Shown here piece by piece: positions 1-4,683 of a stretch of DNA of 5,559 nt. Within the stretch, counting starts at the first letter, position 1, and each line of letters opens with the position of its first letter. The stretch is taken from positions 1-5,559 of the forward strand of contig JAAZDI010000140.1 in the NCBI GenBank assembly GCA_012512295.1, in the 5' to 3' direction. The stretch comes from Syntrophomonadaceae bacterium. Lineage in GTDB: Bacteria; Bacillota; Ch66; Ch109. The notes below the pieces were generated by a model that was not told where the DNA came from, did no database searches, and worked only from the letters and a program-made list of their open reading frames with translations. The translations under genes were made by a program, and so were the position numbers.

Positions 1-221
1 CTGCGGACTGTTTCTGCTTTATTAAAAGCAATTGGATCGACTTGCGGACTAAAAACAACTTGCACCTGACCCGACCGATCTCGTAAATCAACAAAAATCA
101 ACCCGCCGTGGTCGCGTCTAGTCTGGACCCAACCCATGAGACAAACAGACTGGCCAGCTTCACTTACGGAAAGATCCCCGCAACAGTGCGTCCGTTTTAA
201 ACCTAACAATGCTTCTGCCAT
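1..221 (-). CDS. aspS: Aspartyl-tRNA synthetase, N-terminal part (cut by window edge)
   Basis: This is the start of a class IIb aminoacyl-tRNA synthetase that attaches aspartate to tRNA in the cytoplasm. Only the first 73 codons are visible; they form the N-terminal OB-fold anticodon-binding domain. The translation begins MAEALLGLKRTHCCGDL and continues with GWVQTRRDHGG (residues 30-40), IFVDLRDRSG and QVQVVF, the signature order of bacterial AspRS. The ATG at 221 follows AAGGAG at 237-232 with a 10-base gap, and no other start fits the family N-terminus. It lies 75 bases after the hisS stop with no terminator between, so it is very likely co-transcribed with hisS under the T-box leader. Residue 38 is His, as in known non-discriminating bacterial AspRS (Pseudomonas H31 equivalent), whereas discriminating enzymes such as E. 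coli AspRS carry Leu. This suggests that it also aspartylates tRNA-Asn. The identification is firm; the specificity is inference. Confidence 0.96.
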   Translation of the reverse strand, partial: MAEALLGLKRTHCCGDLSVSEAGQSVCLMGWVQTRRDHGGLIFVDLRDRSGQVQVVFSPQVDPIAFNKAETVR

Positions 222-296
222 CTTCCTTACACTCCTTAGTTCCTATTTAAAAATTTGATCTGCTTTAGGCAACATGGGGCACGAGGACAGGTTTAC
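222..296 (-). other. hisS-aspS intergenic spacer
   Basis: This 75-base spacer joins two co-oriented synthetase genes. It contains the aspS ribosome-binding site (AAGGAG, 237-232). I see no hairpin followed by a T run and no good promoter, so read-through from hisS into aspS is expected. On the plus strand, 276-294 holds a GC-rich stretch containing CACG, AGGACAG and TTT that resembles the palindromic element upstream of hemZ (3775-3806) in the same order. It may be a degraded copy of the same dispersed repeat, but the match is short. Confidence 0.5.
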
Positions 297-1604
297 TTAT
301 TTAATTTTTAAGGCCCGGCGTCTAGAGAAAAGCCGGACATTGCCTTCGAGCCTTTCGGCCATGAACTCTCCGATATCCACTAGAGCAACCTCCGTCTGCT
401 GGCCGGCTGTCATATCCCGCACGGTAACAGCCTGTCGTTCCAGCTCTTCTCCCCCAACAATAACGACAAACTGGGCCCCGCTTTTGCCAGCCTGCTTCAT
501 CTGGGCTTTTAAGCTTCGTCCCAGGTAATCCATATTCACAGCCAAGCCCAGCCGGCGCAGTCGAGTCATCAGCTCGAAAGCTGTTTTTCGGGCCTCAGCC
601 CCTAGAGTACAGACAAAAATGTTTAATTGGCTTCCCGTTGGTAATTCTACTCCCTGAAGCTCCAAAGCCAGGAGAATTCTCTCCAACCCCAGAGCGAAAC
701 CAACCCCTGGAGTTGGCGGACCGCCAATTTCCTCAACCAACCCATCATACCGGCCACCGCCGCCAATTGAATTTTGCGCGCCGATCCCGGGGACAATTAT
801 CTCAAAAGCTGTCTGAGTATAATAATCTAAACCCCGCACCAGTCGTTCATTTACGACATAAGGAATCGCCAACTCATCCAAGGCCTCTCTGACTACCCGA
901 AAGTGTCCGGCACAATCCGGGCAGAGGTGGTGCAGGGTGACGGGGGCACCAGCGCTGGCTTCCTGACACTTTTCGCCCTTGCAATCAAGCACTCGCATCG
1001 GGTTGCGTTCCAAACGGCGACGGCAGTTGTCGCACAACGCATTCTCCCGAGGAACCAGAAATTGTCGCAGGGCTGAGCGATGCTGTTGACGACAGACGGG
1101 ACAGCCGACACTGTTAAGATGCAGTTCCAGGTTGCTTAAGCCCAGTCGTTGGTAAAGGTCCATGGCCATGATCATTACTTCGGCATCGAGCAACGGATCC
1201 CGAGAACCTAAAACCTCTACCCCAAACTGGTGAAACTGCCGAAAACGACCCGCCTGAGGCCGGTCATAGCGAAACATTGGCCCCAGGTAGTACAGCTTAA
1301 GTGGCAACGGCTGTCCATACAGGCCATTTTCCACGAAAGCCCGCACAGTTGATGCGGTCCCTTCCGGCCGTAGGGTTAAGCTGGTTTCTCCTTTATCCAG
1401 AAAGGTATACATTTCTTTTTCCACTACATCAGTGGTTTCCCCTACTCCCCGTTGAAACAGCTCGGTCTGCTCAAAGATGGGGGTTCGAATCTCGCTAAAT
1501 CCGTATTCAAAACATATTTGTCGGATCTGCTCCTCCAAATACTGCCATTTCTCCGCTTGGCCGGGCAAAATATCATTTGTGCCGCGGGGTCGATTAACCA
1601 GCAT
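297..1604 (-). CDS. hisS: Histidyl-tRNA synthetase
   Basis: Class IIa synthetase of 435 residues, the usual bacterial HisRS length, that charges tRNA-His with histidine; the family works as a homodimer. The N-terminus reads NRPRGTNDILPG (4-15). LRPEGT lies at 78-83, class II motif 2 at about 107-131 (FRYDRPQAGRFRQFHQFGVE, with the ATP-binding Arg), the HisRS-specific RGLDYYTQTAFE at 257-268, and motif 3 from the GGGGRYDG at 281-288 to GLERI near 310. An anticodon-binding domain follows at about 330-435. Between motif 2 and the HisA motif, the insertion domain carries cysteine pairs C168/C171, C191/C194, C208/C213 and C228/C231; such Cys-rich insertions occur in Firmicute HisRS and may bind zinc. 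The ATG at 1604 is chosen because GGAGGTGA sits four bases upstream; the in-frame GTG at 1643 would place this site inside the gene. It is the first gene after the T-box leader and is followed by aspS. Confidence 0.98.
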   Translation of the reverse strand: MLVNRPRGTNDILPGQAEKWQYLEEQIRQICFEYGFSEIRTPIFEQTELFQRGVGETTDVVEKEMYTFLDKGETSLTLRPEGTASTVRAFVENGLYGQPLPLKLYYLGPMFRYDRPQAGRFRQFHQFGVEVLGSRDPLLDAEVMIMAMDLYQRLGLSNLELHLNSVGCPVCRQQHRSALRQFLVPRENALCDNCRRRLERNPMRVLDCKGEKCQEASAGAPVTLHHLCPDCAGHFRVVREALDELAIPYVVNERLVRGLDYYTQTAFEIIVPGIGAQNSIGGGGRYDGLVEEIGGPPTPGVGFALGLERILLALELQGVELPTGSQLNIFVCTLGAEARKTAFELMTRLRRLGLAVNMDYLGRSLKAQMKQAGKSGAQFVVIVGGEELERQAVTVRDMTAGQQTEVALVDIGEFMAERLEGNVRLFSRRRALKIK

Positions 1605-1608
1605 GAAA

Positions 1609-1616
1609 TCACCTCC
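1609..1616 (-). promoter_or_regulatory. Strong ribosome-binding site of hisS
   Basis: GGAGGTGA, an eight-base match to the anti-Shine-Dalgarno sequence, ends four bases before the ATG at 1604. It fixes the hisS start and rules out the upstream in-frame GTG at 1643. It lies only eight bases after the base of the T-box terminator hairpin (1625). Confidence 0.9.
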
Positions 1617-1675
1617 AATAGAATAAGCCCCTCTTCCTCGCACAATGGATTAGTTCGTGCAGGGACGAAAGGCTT
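1616..1675 (-). terminator. T-box leader terminator hairpin (weak U tract)
   Basis: AAGCCTTTC (1675-1667) can pair with GAGGGGCTT (1633-1625, two G-T wobbles), and CCTGCAC (1663-1657) with GTGCgAGG, giving a long interrupted hairpin with a loop of about 13 bases. It captures the CCCTG strand of the antiterminator, as expected of a T-box terminator. The tract that follows is only ATTCTATT before the hisS Shine-Dalgarno site, weaker than usual. Attenuation could therefore be partly at the translation level, since the hairpin sits close to the ribosome-binding site. Confidence 0.65.
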
Positions 1676-1694
1676 CTCTCGCGGTGCCACCCTG
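1660..1694 (-). promoter_or_regulatory. T-box antiterminator
   Basis: CAGGG (1694-1690) pairs with CCCTG (1664-1660), and GCGA (1682-1679) with TCGT or an equivalent register just before CCCTG, leaving the bulge TGGCACC (1689-1683). TGGC at 1689-1686 is the part that pairs with the tRNA acceptor end NCCA; its fourth base C would pair with a G at tRNA position 73. The 3' strand of this helix is shared with the downstream terminator hairpin, so the two folds exclude each other. Confidence 0.85.
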
Positions 1695-1800
1695 TTTGGA
1701 TAACCAGACAGTTATCCCCCTTATTAAGCTGATAACGGTAGCGATCCGGGTCCTTCTACTCATTAACCTGGACGTTTATTTTCAAAGGACCAGCTCCCAG

Positions 1801-1805
1801 GTGTT
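1801..1805 (-). promoter_or_regulatory. T-box specifier region, AAC overlapping CAC
   Basis: The 3' side of the specifier loop reads GAAG-AAC-ACC, then enters the CCTG strand of the basal helix. If GAA forms the loop-E pairing with AGTA, and one purine separates the specifier from the helix as in solved T-box structures, the specifier is AAC (Asn). Reading CAC (His) requires the last C to come from the basal helix. The acceptor-binding bulge TGGC supports a tRNA with discriminator G73 (Asn or Asp), not the C73 of bacterial tRNA-His. No GAC or GAT Asp codon is available in this loop. Confidence 0.6.
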
Positions 1806-1903
1806 CTTCAGCGGAAAGCTCTGAGAATGCTTGCAGTCACGACATTCTCTCCCTGTAAAAGCTTCTGACTCCGGCTTACTGCTCCTGTTCCTGGCTGTTT
1901 AAA

Positions 1904-1932
1904 GATATAGCCTAGATCACTTATTAATAAAA
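1904..1932 (-). promoter_or_regulatory. Likely promoter of hisS-aspS
   Basis: TATATC at 1909-1904 is a plausible -10 hexamer. It would start transcription about 1897, a few bases before stem I of the T-box begins at 1894, which is the usual arrangement. The matching -35 position (about 1932-1927, TTTTAT) is a poor match to TTGACA and overlaps the T run of the hemZ terminator. The placement rests mainly on position relative to the leader. Confidence 0.4.
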
Positions 1933-1967
1933 AAACTATTTGCCTAGGTCGTTATGTCCTCGAGGCA
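1929..1967 (-). terminator. Intrinsic terminator after hemZ
   Basis: TGCCT (1967-1963) pairs with AGGCA (1945-1941), and AGG (1960-1958) with CCT (1948-1946), with CG bulged and a nine-base loop. The stem is followed after four bases by seven T (1935-1929). It begins 35 bases past the hemZ stop and separates the relA-to-hemZ transcript from the independently started hisS-aspS unit. Confidence 0.8.
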
Positions 1968-2002
1968 GGGACGGTTAGCTAAGTAAATAACTACGATGTA
2001 TT

Positions 2003-3676
2003 CTAACTCAGACCTTGAATTCTGTCAATTTTCTTGCGAATGATCTCATCAATCCGCTGGATATAGTCTAGAGGATCTTTTGAGTTATAGGTATTGGTTA
2101 GGGTCCAATCCGCCGGATTAACCCACTTTGAGCCGGCGCCGCCCCCCAAACCAATGATTGTCTGCCGCTCTTCCATCACCTGAATATTATAAACGCTCTC
2201 CCAACCCGGTCGGCAATAGCCGACGTTTTCTAGATTACCCAAAATATGCTTTTGGCGGTAAAGATAATAAGGCTCCATTCCCTGACTCACCGCTGCTGCC
2301 TGGCTGATTTGAACCATGGCTTCAACCTCCTCCACCCCGGGCAGGACCCACTGTTCGCGCTGCTCATTCAAGCGGGAGGCACGCTTGATGGCCAGAGTAT
2401 GCACGGAAAGATTCTCTGGTCCAAGTTGGCCGATCTTCTCCAGGGTAACCGCTACATCACTGCTCGTTTCTCCTGGTAGCCCTAGTATCACATCCATATT
2501 GATAAAGGAAAAACCAAACCGACGCGCTAACTCGAAGGCGTGCTCGGTATCTGCCGCCGAATGTGGCCGACCTATTAAACGCAGAGTCTTATCCTGCATG
2601 GTTTGGGGATTAATACTAAGCCGATTGACCCCGGCTTCTTGCATAACGGTTAACCGCGCCTGATCTAAAGTATCTGGCCGCCCGGCCTCGACGGTGAATT
2701 CACCAATCTGGGTAAGAGGAGGTTCTCCGGTTGGTGTGACCTCATTTTTCCGGTAAATTTCGCCTAAGTTTGTTTTGGTTGCTTGCGGCTGCATGATTCT
2801 AGAGAAAGGCAGGTTCTCTCGCAACGCAAATAATAGCTGCCGCAACTGATCAGCGGTCAGCGAGGTCGGGGTGCCTCCACCCACATAAATCGACTGAACC
2901 CCTATTCCCTGATGCTGGAGCTCGGCTCCCACGTGCTGAATCTCTTGGAGCAAGGCCTGCAAAAAAGCCTCCACTATCTGGCCGTTTCGGGGCAAGGGAT
3001 AACTAGGAAAGGAGCAATACAAACAGCGGGTAGGACAAAAAGGAATGCCAATGTATACGCTAACCAACCGGCTGGCTGCCGCCCTGGATAGAAGAAATGG
3101 CCGCTGCCGTTGGGCTACTTGTACCAGCAATTTGGCCTTGGTTGGTTCAAGCCGGTAGTCCCGGCATAATTCATCCGCCACTCGTTCTGCTCCCCAGCCC
3201 TGATCTAGGCGACGATGCACAATCTTAGTGGGTCGGATGCCCGTTAGGATTCCCCAGGGTCCGGCCGAATGGCCGGTGATTTCTTCCAACACCTGTAAAG
3301 TAGCGCGCCGGATTAGACGACGGCGTACATTAACCGACTCATCCCCAGGAATTAGTTTCGGAATCAGCACCCGAGCCACTGCCCTTTTGCCCGCCAACTG
3401 CAGCGAAACGACTAAGGTCCGACTGTCTGGATCTAATACCGCGTTCTCCCGCTCCTCATCTGTTTCTTTCTCTACTCTATCTGTTTTGATTACTTCTGCA
3501 AAACTCAGCAGTCCTTCACCCTGATGGATTTCTTCCTCCCCCGCTGCTGGATTAAATAAATCGTCCAGCCTTTGGTCAACTAAGCCGATAATTTCTACCC
3601 GAGGAAAGAAAAGACGGACTAGGTCCGCCACCACTTTAAAATAGTATTCTTTTGGTGCTTTAACCCGTAGTTTCAA
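2003..3676 (-). CDS. hemZ: HemZ-type radical-SAM coproporphyrinogen III dehydrogenase
   Basis: Radical-SAM protein of the oxygen-independent coproporphyrinogen III oxidase (HemN/HemW/HemZ) superfamily, annotated in Firmicutes as HemZ and linked to heme formation without oxygen. The N-terminal half is HemZ-specific, with GILTGIRPTK near 142-151. The iron-sulfur motif is CPTRCLYC (C214, C218, C221), followed by YVGGGTPTSL (264-273), FTVEAGRPDT (327-336), NRLSINPQTM (350-359), INMDVILGLPGE and a C-terminal YLYRQKHILGN. HemN's additional nearby cysteine is absent (CSF here), so a HemW-like role cannot be excluded. I prefer the TTG at 3676: GAGG lies seven bases upstream, and translation from it matches the start of B. 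subtilis HemZ. An in-frame GTG at 3805 adds 43 residues read through a palindromic element. The 557 residues exceed B. subtilis HemZ (about 500) because of an acidic stretch (44-82) and a segment at about 293-325. A terminator follows the stop. Confidence 0.9.
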   Translation of the reverse strand: MKLRVKAPKEYYFKVVADLVRLFFPRVEIIGLVDQRLDDLFNPAAGEEEIHQGEGLLSFAEVIKTDRVEKETDEERENAVLDPDSRTLVVSLQLAGKRAVARVLIPKLIPGDESVNVRRRLIRRATLQVLEEITGHSAGPWGILTGIRPTKIVHRRLDQGWGAERVADELCRDYRLEPTKAKLLVQVAQRQRPFLLSRAAASRLVSVYIGIPFCPTRCLYCSFPSYPLPRNGQIVEAFLQALLQEIQHVGAELQHQGIGVQSIYVGGGTPTSLTADQLRQLLFALRENLPFSRIMQPQATKTNLGEIYRKNEVTPTGEPPLTQIGEFTVEAGRPDTLDQARLTVMQEAGVNRLSINPQTMQDKTLRLIGRPHSAADTEHAFELARRFGFSFINMDVILGLPGETSSDVAVTLEKIGQLGPENLSVHTLAIKRASRLNEQREQWVLPGVEEVEAMVQISQAAAVSQGMEPYYLYRQKHILGNLENVGYCRPGWESVYNIQVMEERQTIIGLGGGAGSKWVNPADWTLTNTYNSKDPLDYIQRIDEIIRKKIDRIQGLS

Positions 3677-3683
3677 AATTAAA

Positions 3684-3687
3684 CCTC
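3684..3687 (-). promoter_or_regulatory. Ribosome-binding site supporting the TTG start of hemZ
   Basis: GAGG (within CGAGGT) lies seven bases upstream of the TTG at 3676, good spacing for initiation. The alternative GTG at 3805 has only a weaker AGGA nine bases upstream, at the stop codon of the small ORF. Family comparison also favours the TTG. Confidence 0.6.
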
Positions 3688-3774
3688 GTTTCTTAAGCCA
3701 AACATAGTTATCTCCCACTTTTCTATACTTTAAATAAGGACTCAATAAATTGTATTTTGGAAGCAAACTACCCG

Positions 3775-3806
3775 GGACAGGGAAACTGTCCTCCCCGTGG
3801 CCCACG
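3775..3806. repeat. Palindromic, REP-like element in the hemZ upstream spacer
   Basis: On the plus strand GGACAG (3775-3780) and CTGTCC (3786-3791) form a perfect inverted repeat around GGAAA, followed by CCCCGTGG and a second palindrome, GTGGGCCAC on the minus strand. GGGGAGGACAG/CTGTCCC-type palindromes next to an ACGGGG box are familiar as dispersed intergenic repeats in clostridial and other genomes. A resembling stretch lies at 276-294. No transposase is present. Whether it is truly repeated in this genome cannot be seen from the window. Confidence 0.45.
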
Positions 3807-3816
3807 TATCCAATTC

Positions 3817-3936
3817 CTATTCCTTGTTCTCAACTTCTTTGTTCGCTTTATTAGGAGCGATTTCGTCTTCCTCATCTTTGAGGTCTTCTTCTGATAATGA
3901 AGCTATAAACAATTCGATGCTCTCAATATCTAACAT
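3817..3936 (-). CDS. Small acidic protein of unknown function, 39 residues
   Basis: An ATG at 3936, with AAAGGGG nine bases upstream (3952-3946), opens a 39-codon frame ending in TAG at 3817. I do not recognise the product. The first half (MLDIESIELFIASLSEEDL) looks like a short amphipathic helix; the rest is a DEEDE-rich, Pro- and Asn-containing tail ending VENKE. It has 14 Asp/Glu against four Lys and no Arg, Cys or signal peptide, so it should be a soluble, strongly acidic peptide. It starts 45 bases after the hydrolase gene, in the same direction, with a perfect extended -10 element at that gene's stop codon. A good ribosome-binding site and protein-like composition support real translation; there is no homology evidence. 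It could act with HemZ or be only a leader peptide for it. Confidence 0.6.
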   Translation of the reverse strand: MLDIESIELFIASLSEEDLKDEEDEIAPNKANKEVENKE

Positions 3937-3980
3937 TTAAGAAAACCCCTTTCTGATCTAATGATTTTAACACACGATTT

Positions 3981-3989
3981 ATTATACCA
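3981..3989 (-). promoter_or_regulatory. Possible extended -10 promoter ahead of the small ORF and hemZ
   Basis: TGGTATAAT (3989-3981) matches the extended -10 consensus TGnTATAAT exactly and overlaps the Val codon and TAA stop of the hydrolase gene. No good -35 is seen at 16-18 bases; a TTGAGC sits 21 bases upstream, too far. Transcription from about 3974 would give a leader of roughly 40 bases to the small ORF. It may be an internal promoter for the small ORF and hemZ, or a chance match. Confidence 0.4.
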
Positions 3990-4617
3990 AAAACGGATTG
4001 CTCTTACGCTCAAAGCCAACTGTAGTGCCTGGACCATGCCCCGGGTAAACCTCGGTCTCATCAGGAAACACCATTATCTTTTGTTGAATTGATTCAATTA
4101 ATTGCCGATATGAGCCGCCTGGGAAATCAGTGCGGCCGATACTGCCGTTAAAAAGGGTATCGCCGACAAATAAGATGTTCTTACCATCTACTTCCAACTT
4201 AAGAGACATCCCGCCGGGAGTATGGCCGGGGGTATGAATAACCTCTAACACCACGGTATTGCCAACTTTGATCTTATCACCTTCTTTAACCGTCCGGTCT
4301 GCGGCCGGCCCGCTCATGACCATGCCGGAAAAGAGGGACAGATTACGGCCGGCACTAGTAAGCATTGAAGCATCTTCTTCATGGATAATTAACTCAGCTT
4401 GAGTTTGATCTTTTAGGGCTCGGTTACCCCCAATATGATCAATATGACCATGGGTATTGATGATATGCGTTAATTTTAGATTATTACGCTCCAAAAACTT
4501 TAATATTTTTAAGGCATCCCCCCCAGGATCAATGACCGCTGCTTCACGAGTTTCCTCACAACCAACAATATAGCAATTTGTCCCTAATTGCCCTACTTCC
4601 ATACCCAACAGAATCAT
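3982..4617 (-). CDS. Metallo-beta-lactamase-fold hydrolase, glyoxalase II-like (YqgX type)
   Basis: A 211-residue, single-domain cytoplasmic metallohydrolase. The binuclear metal site is complete: THGHIDH gives H56, H58, D60 and H61, with H132 in TPGHTPGG, D153 in FVGDTLF and H194 in YPGHGP. The segment GSIGRTDFPGGSY (158-170) is characteristic of the small YqgX/YcbL branch of the glyoxalase II family, which lacks the C-terminal helical substrate domain of classical glyoxalase II. The family cleaves thioesters such as hydroxyacyl-glutathione or analogues; the substrate here is unknown, and clostridia often lack glutathione. The ATG at 4617 has GGAGGT seven bases upstream (4630-4625). It follows dtd by 58 bases and precedes the small acidic ORF, in a neighbourhood common in Firmicutes. 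Its stop codon lies inside a TATAAT sequence. Confidence 0.93.
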   Translation of the reverse strand: MILLGMEVGQLGTNCYIVGCEETREAAVIDPGGDALKILKFLERNNLKLTHIINTHGHIDHIGGNRALKDQTQAELIIHEEDASMLTSAGRNLSLFSGMVMSGPAADRTVKEGDKIKVGNTVVLEVIHTPGHTPGGMSLKLEVDGKNILFVGDTLFNGSIGRTDFPGGSYRQLIESIQQKIMVFPDETEVYPGHGPGTTVGFERKSNPFLV

Positions 4618-4674
4618 TATTTTTACCTCCGCTGCTTAACCTTATTATCTTAGCCTTATTTATCGGATTATTAA

Positions 4675-4683
4675 ATTATATCA
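4675..4683 (-). promoter_or_regulatory. Possible extended -10 element at the dtd stop codon
   Basis: TGATATAAT (4683-4675) fits TGnTATAAT exactly and includes the last codons and the TAA of dtd. No convincing -35 is visible. It could drive the hydrolase gene, which starts 58 bases downstream. The region is A+T-rich, so chance is a real alternative. Confidence 0.3.

Larger units (their letters stand above)
1605..1897 (-). promoter_or_regulatory. T-box riboswitch leader of hisS-aspS
   Basis: A tRNA-sensing leader RNA: uncharged cognate tRNA pairs with the specifier codon and, through its NCCA end, with the antiterminator bulge, allowing transcription into hisS-aspS. Stem I spans 1894-1791. Its base pairs CCAG (1894-1891) with CTGG (1793-1790) and CAGG (1887-1884) with CCTG (1801-1798), around a kink-turn-like GAA/GGAG internal loop. 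The specifier loop has AGTA (1880-1877) on one side and GAAGAACA (1809-1802) on the other. Above it are AGC-c-GGA/TCCGCT, AAGCT/AGCTT and a distal stem GAGAATG/CATTCTC (1849-1843/1829-1823). Stem II pairs GGTCCTT (1791-1785) with AAGGACC (from about 1754); its first bases overlap the foot of stem I. A hairpin GGATAAC/GTTATCC (1717-1698) precedes the conserved T-box AGGGTGGCACCGCG (1693-1680). The codon in canonical position, directly before ACC, is AAC (1805-1803); a CAC overlaps it at 1803-1801. Pairings were worked out by eye. Confidence 0.95.

Noticed and set aside
168..260. Terminator or second T-box between hisS and aspS
   Set aside because: No hairpin with a T run and no AGGGTGG-type motif is present, so aspS appears to depend on the hisS leader.
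274..1498. Plus- and minus-strand open frames overlapping hisS (274-528, 638-892, 893-1111, 1301-1498)
   Set aside because: Antisense or out-of-frame shadows of a well-conserved synthetase gene; their translations are Ser/Arg/Pro-rich and lack ribosome-binding sites.
1605..1643. Upstream in-frame GTG start (1643) for HisRS giving 13 extra residues
   Set aside because: The extension contains the strong GGAGGTGA ribosome-binding site and part of the T-box terminator, and the ATG at 1604 gives the standard HisRS N-terminus.
1442..1703. Open frames on both strands across the T-box leader (1442-1690 minus, 1452-1703 plus)
   Set aside because: They overlap hisS or the structured leader, have no ribosome-binding sites and encode low-quality sequence; the RNA structure explains the region.
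2246..3524. Plus-strand open frames opposite hemZ (2246-2479, 2316-2663, 3228-3524)
   Set aside because: Shadows of the hemZ coding frame with no start signals or recognisable domains.
4618..4675. Terminator between dtd and the hydrolase gene
   Set aside because: The spacer is A+T-rich with no stable GC stem, so the genes are probably co-transcribed.
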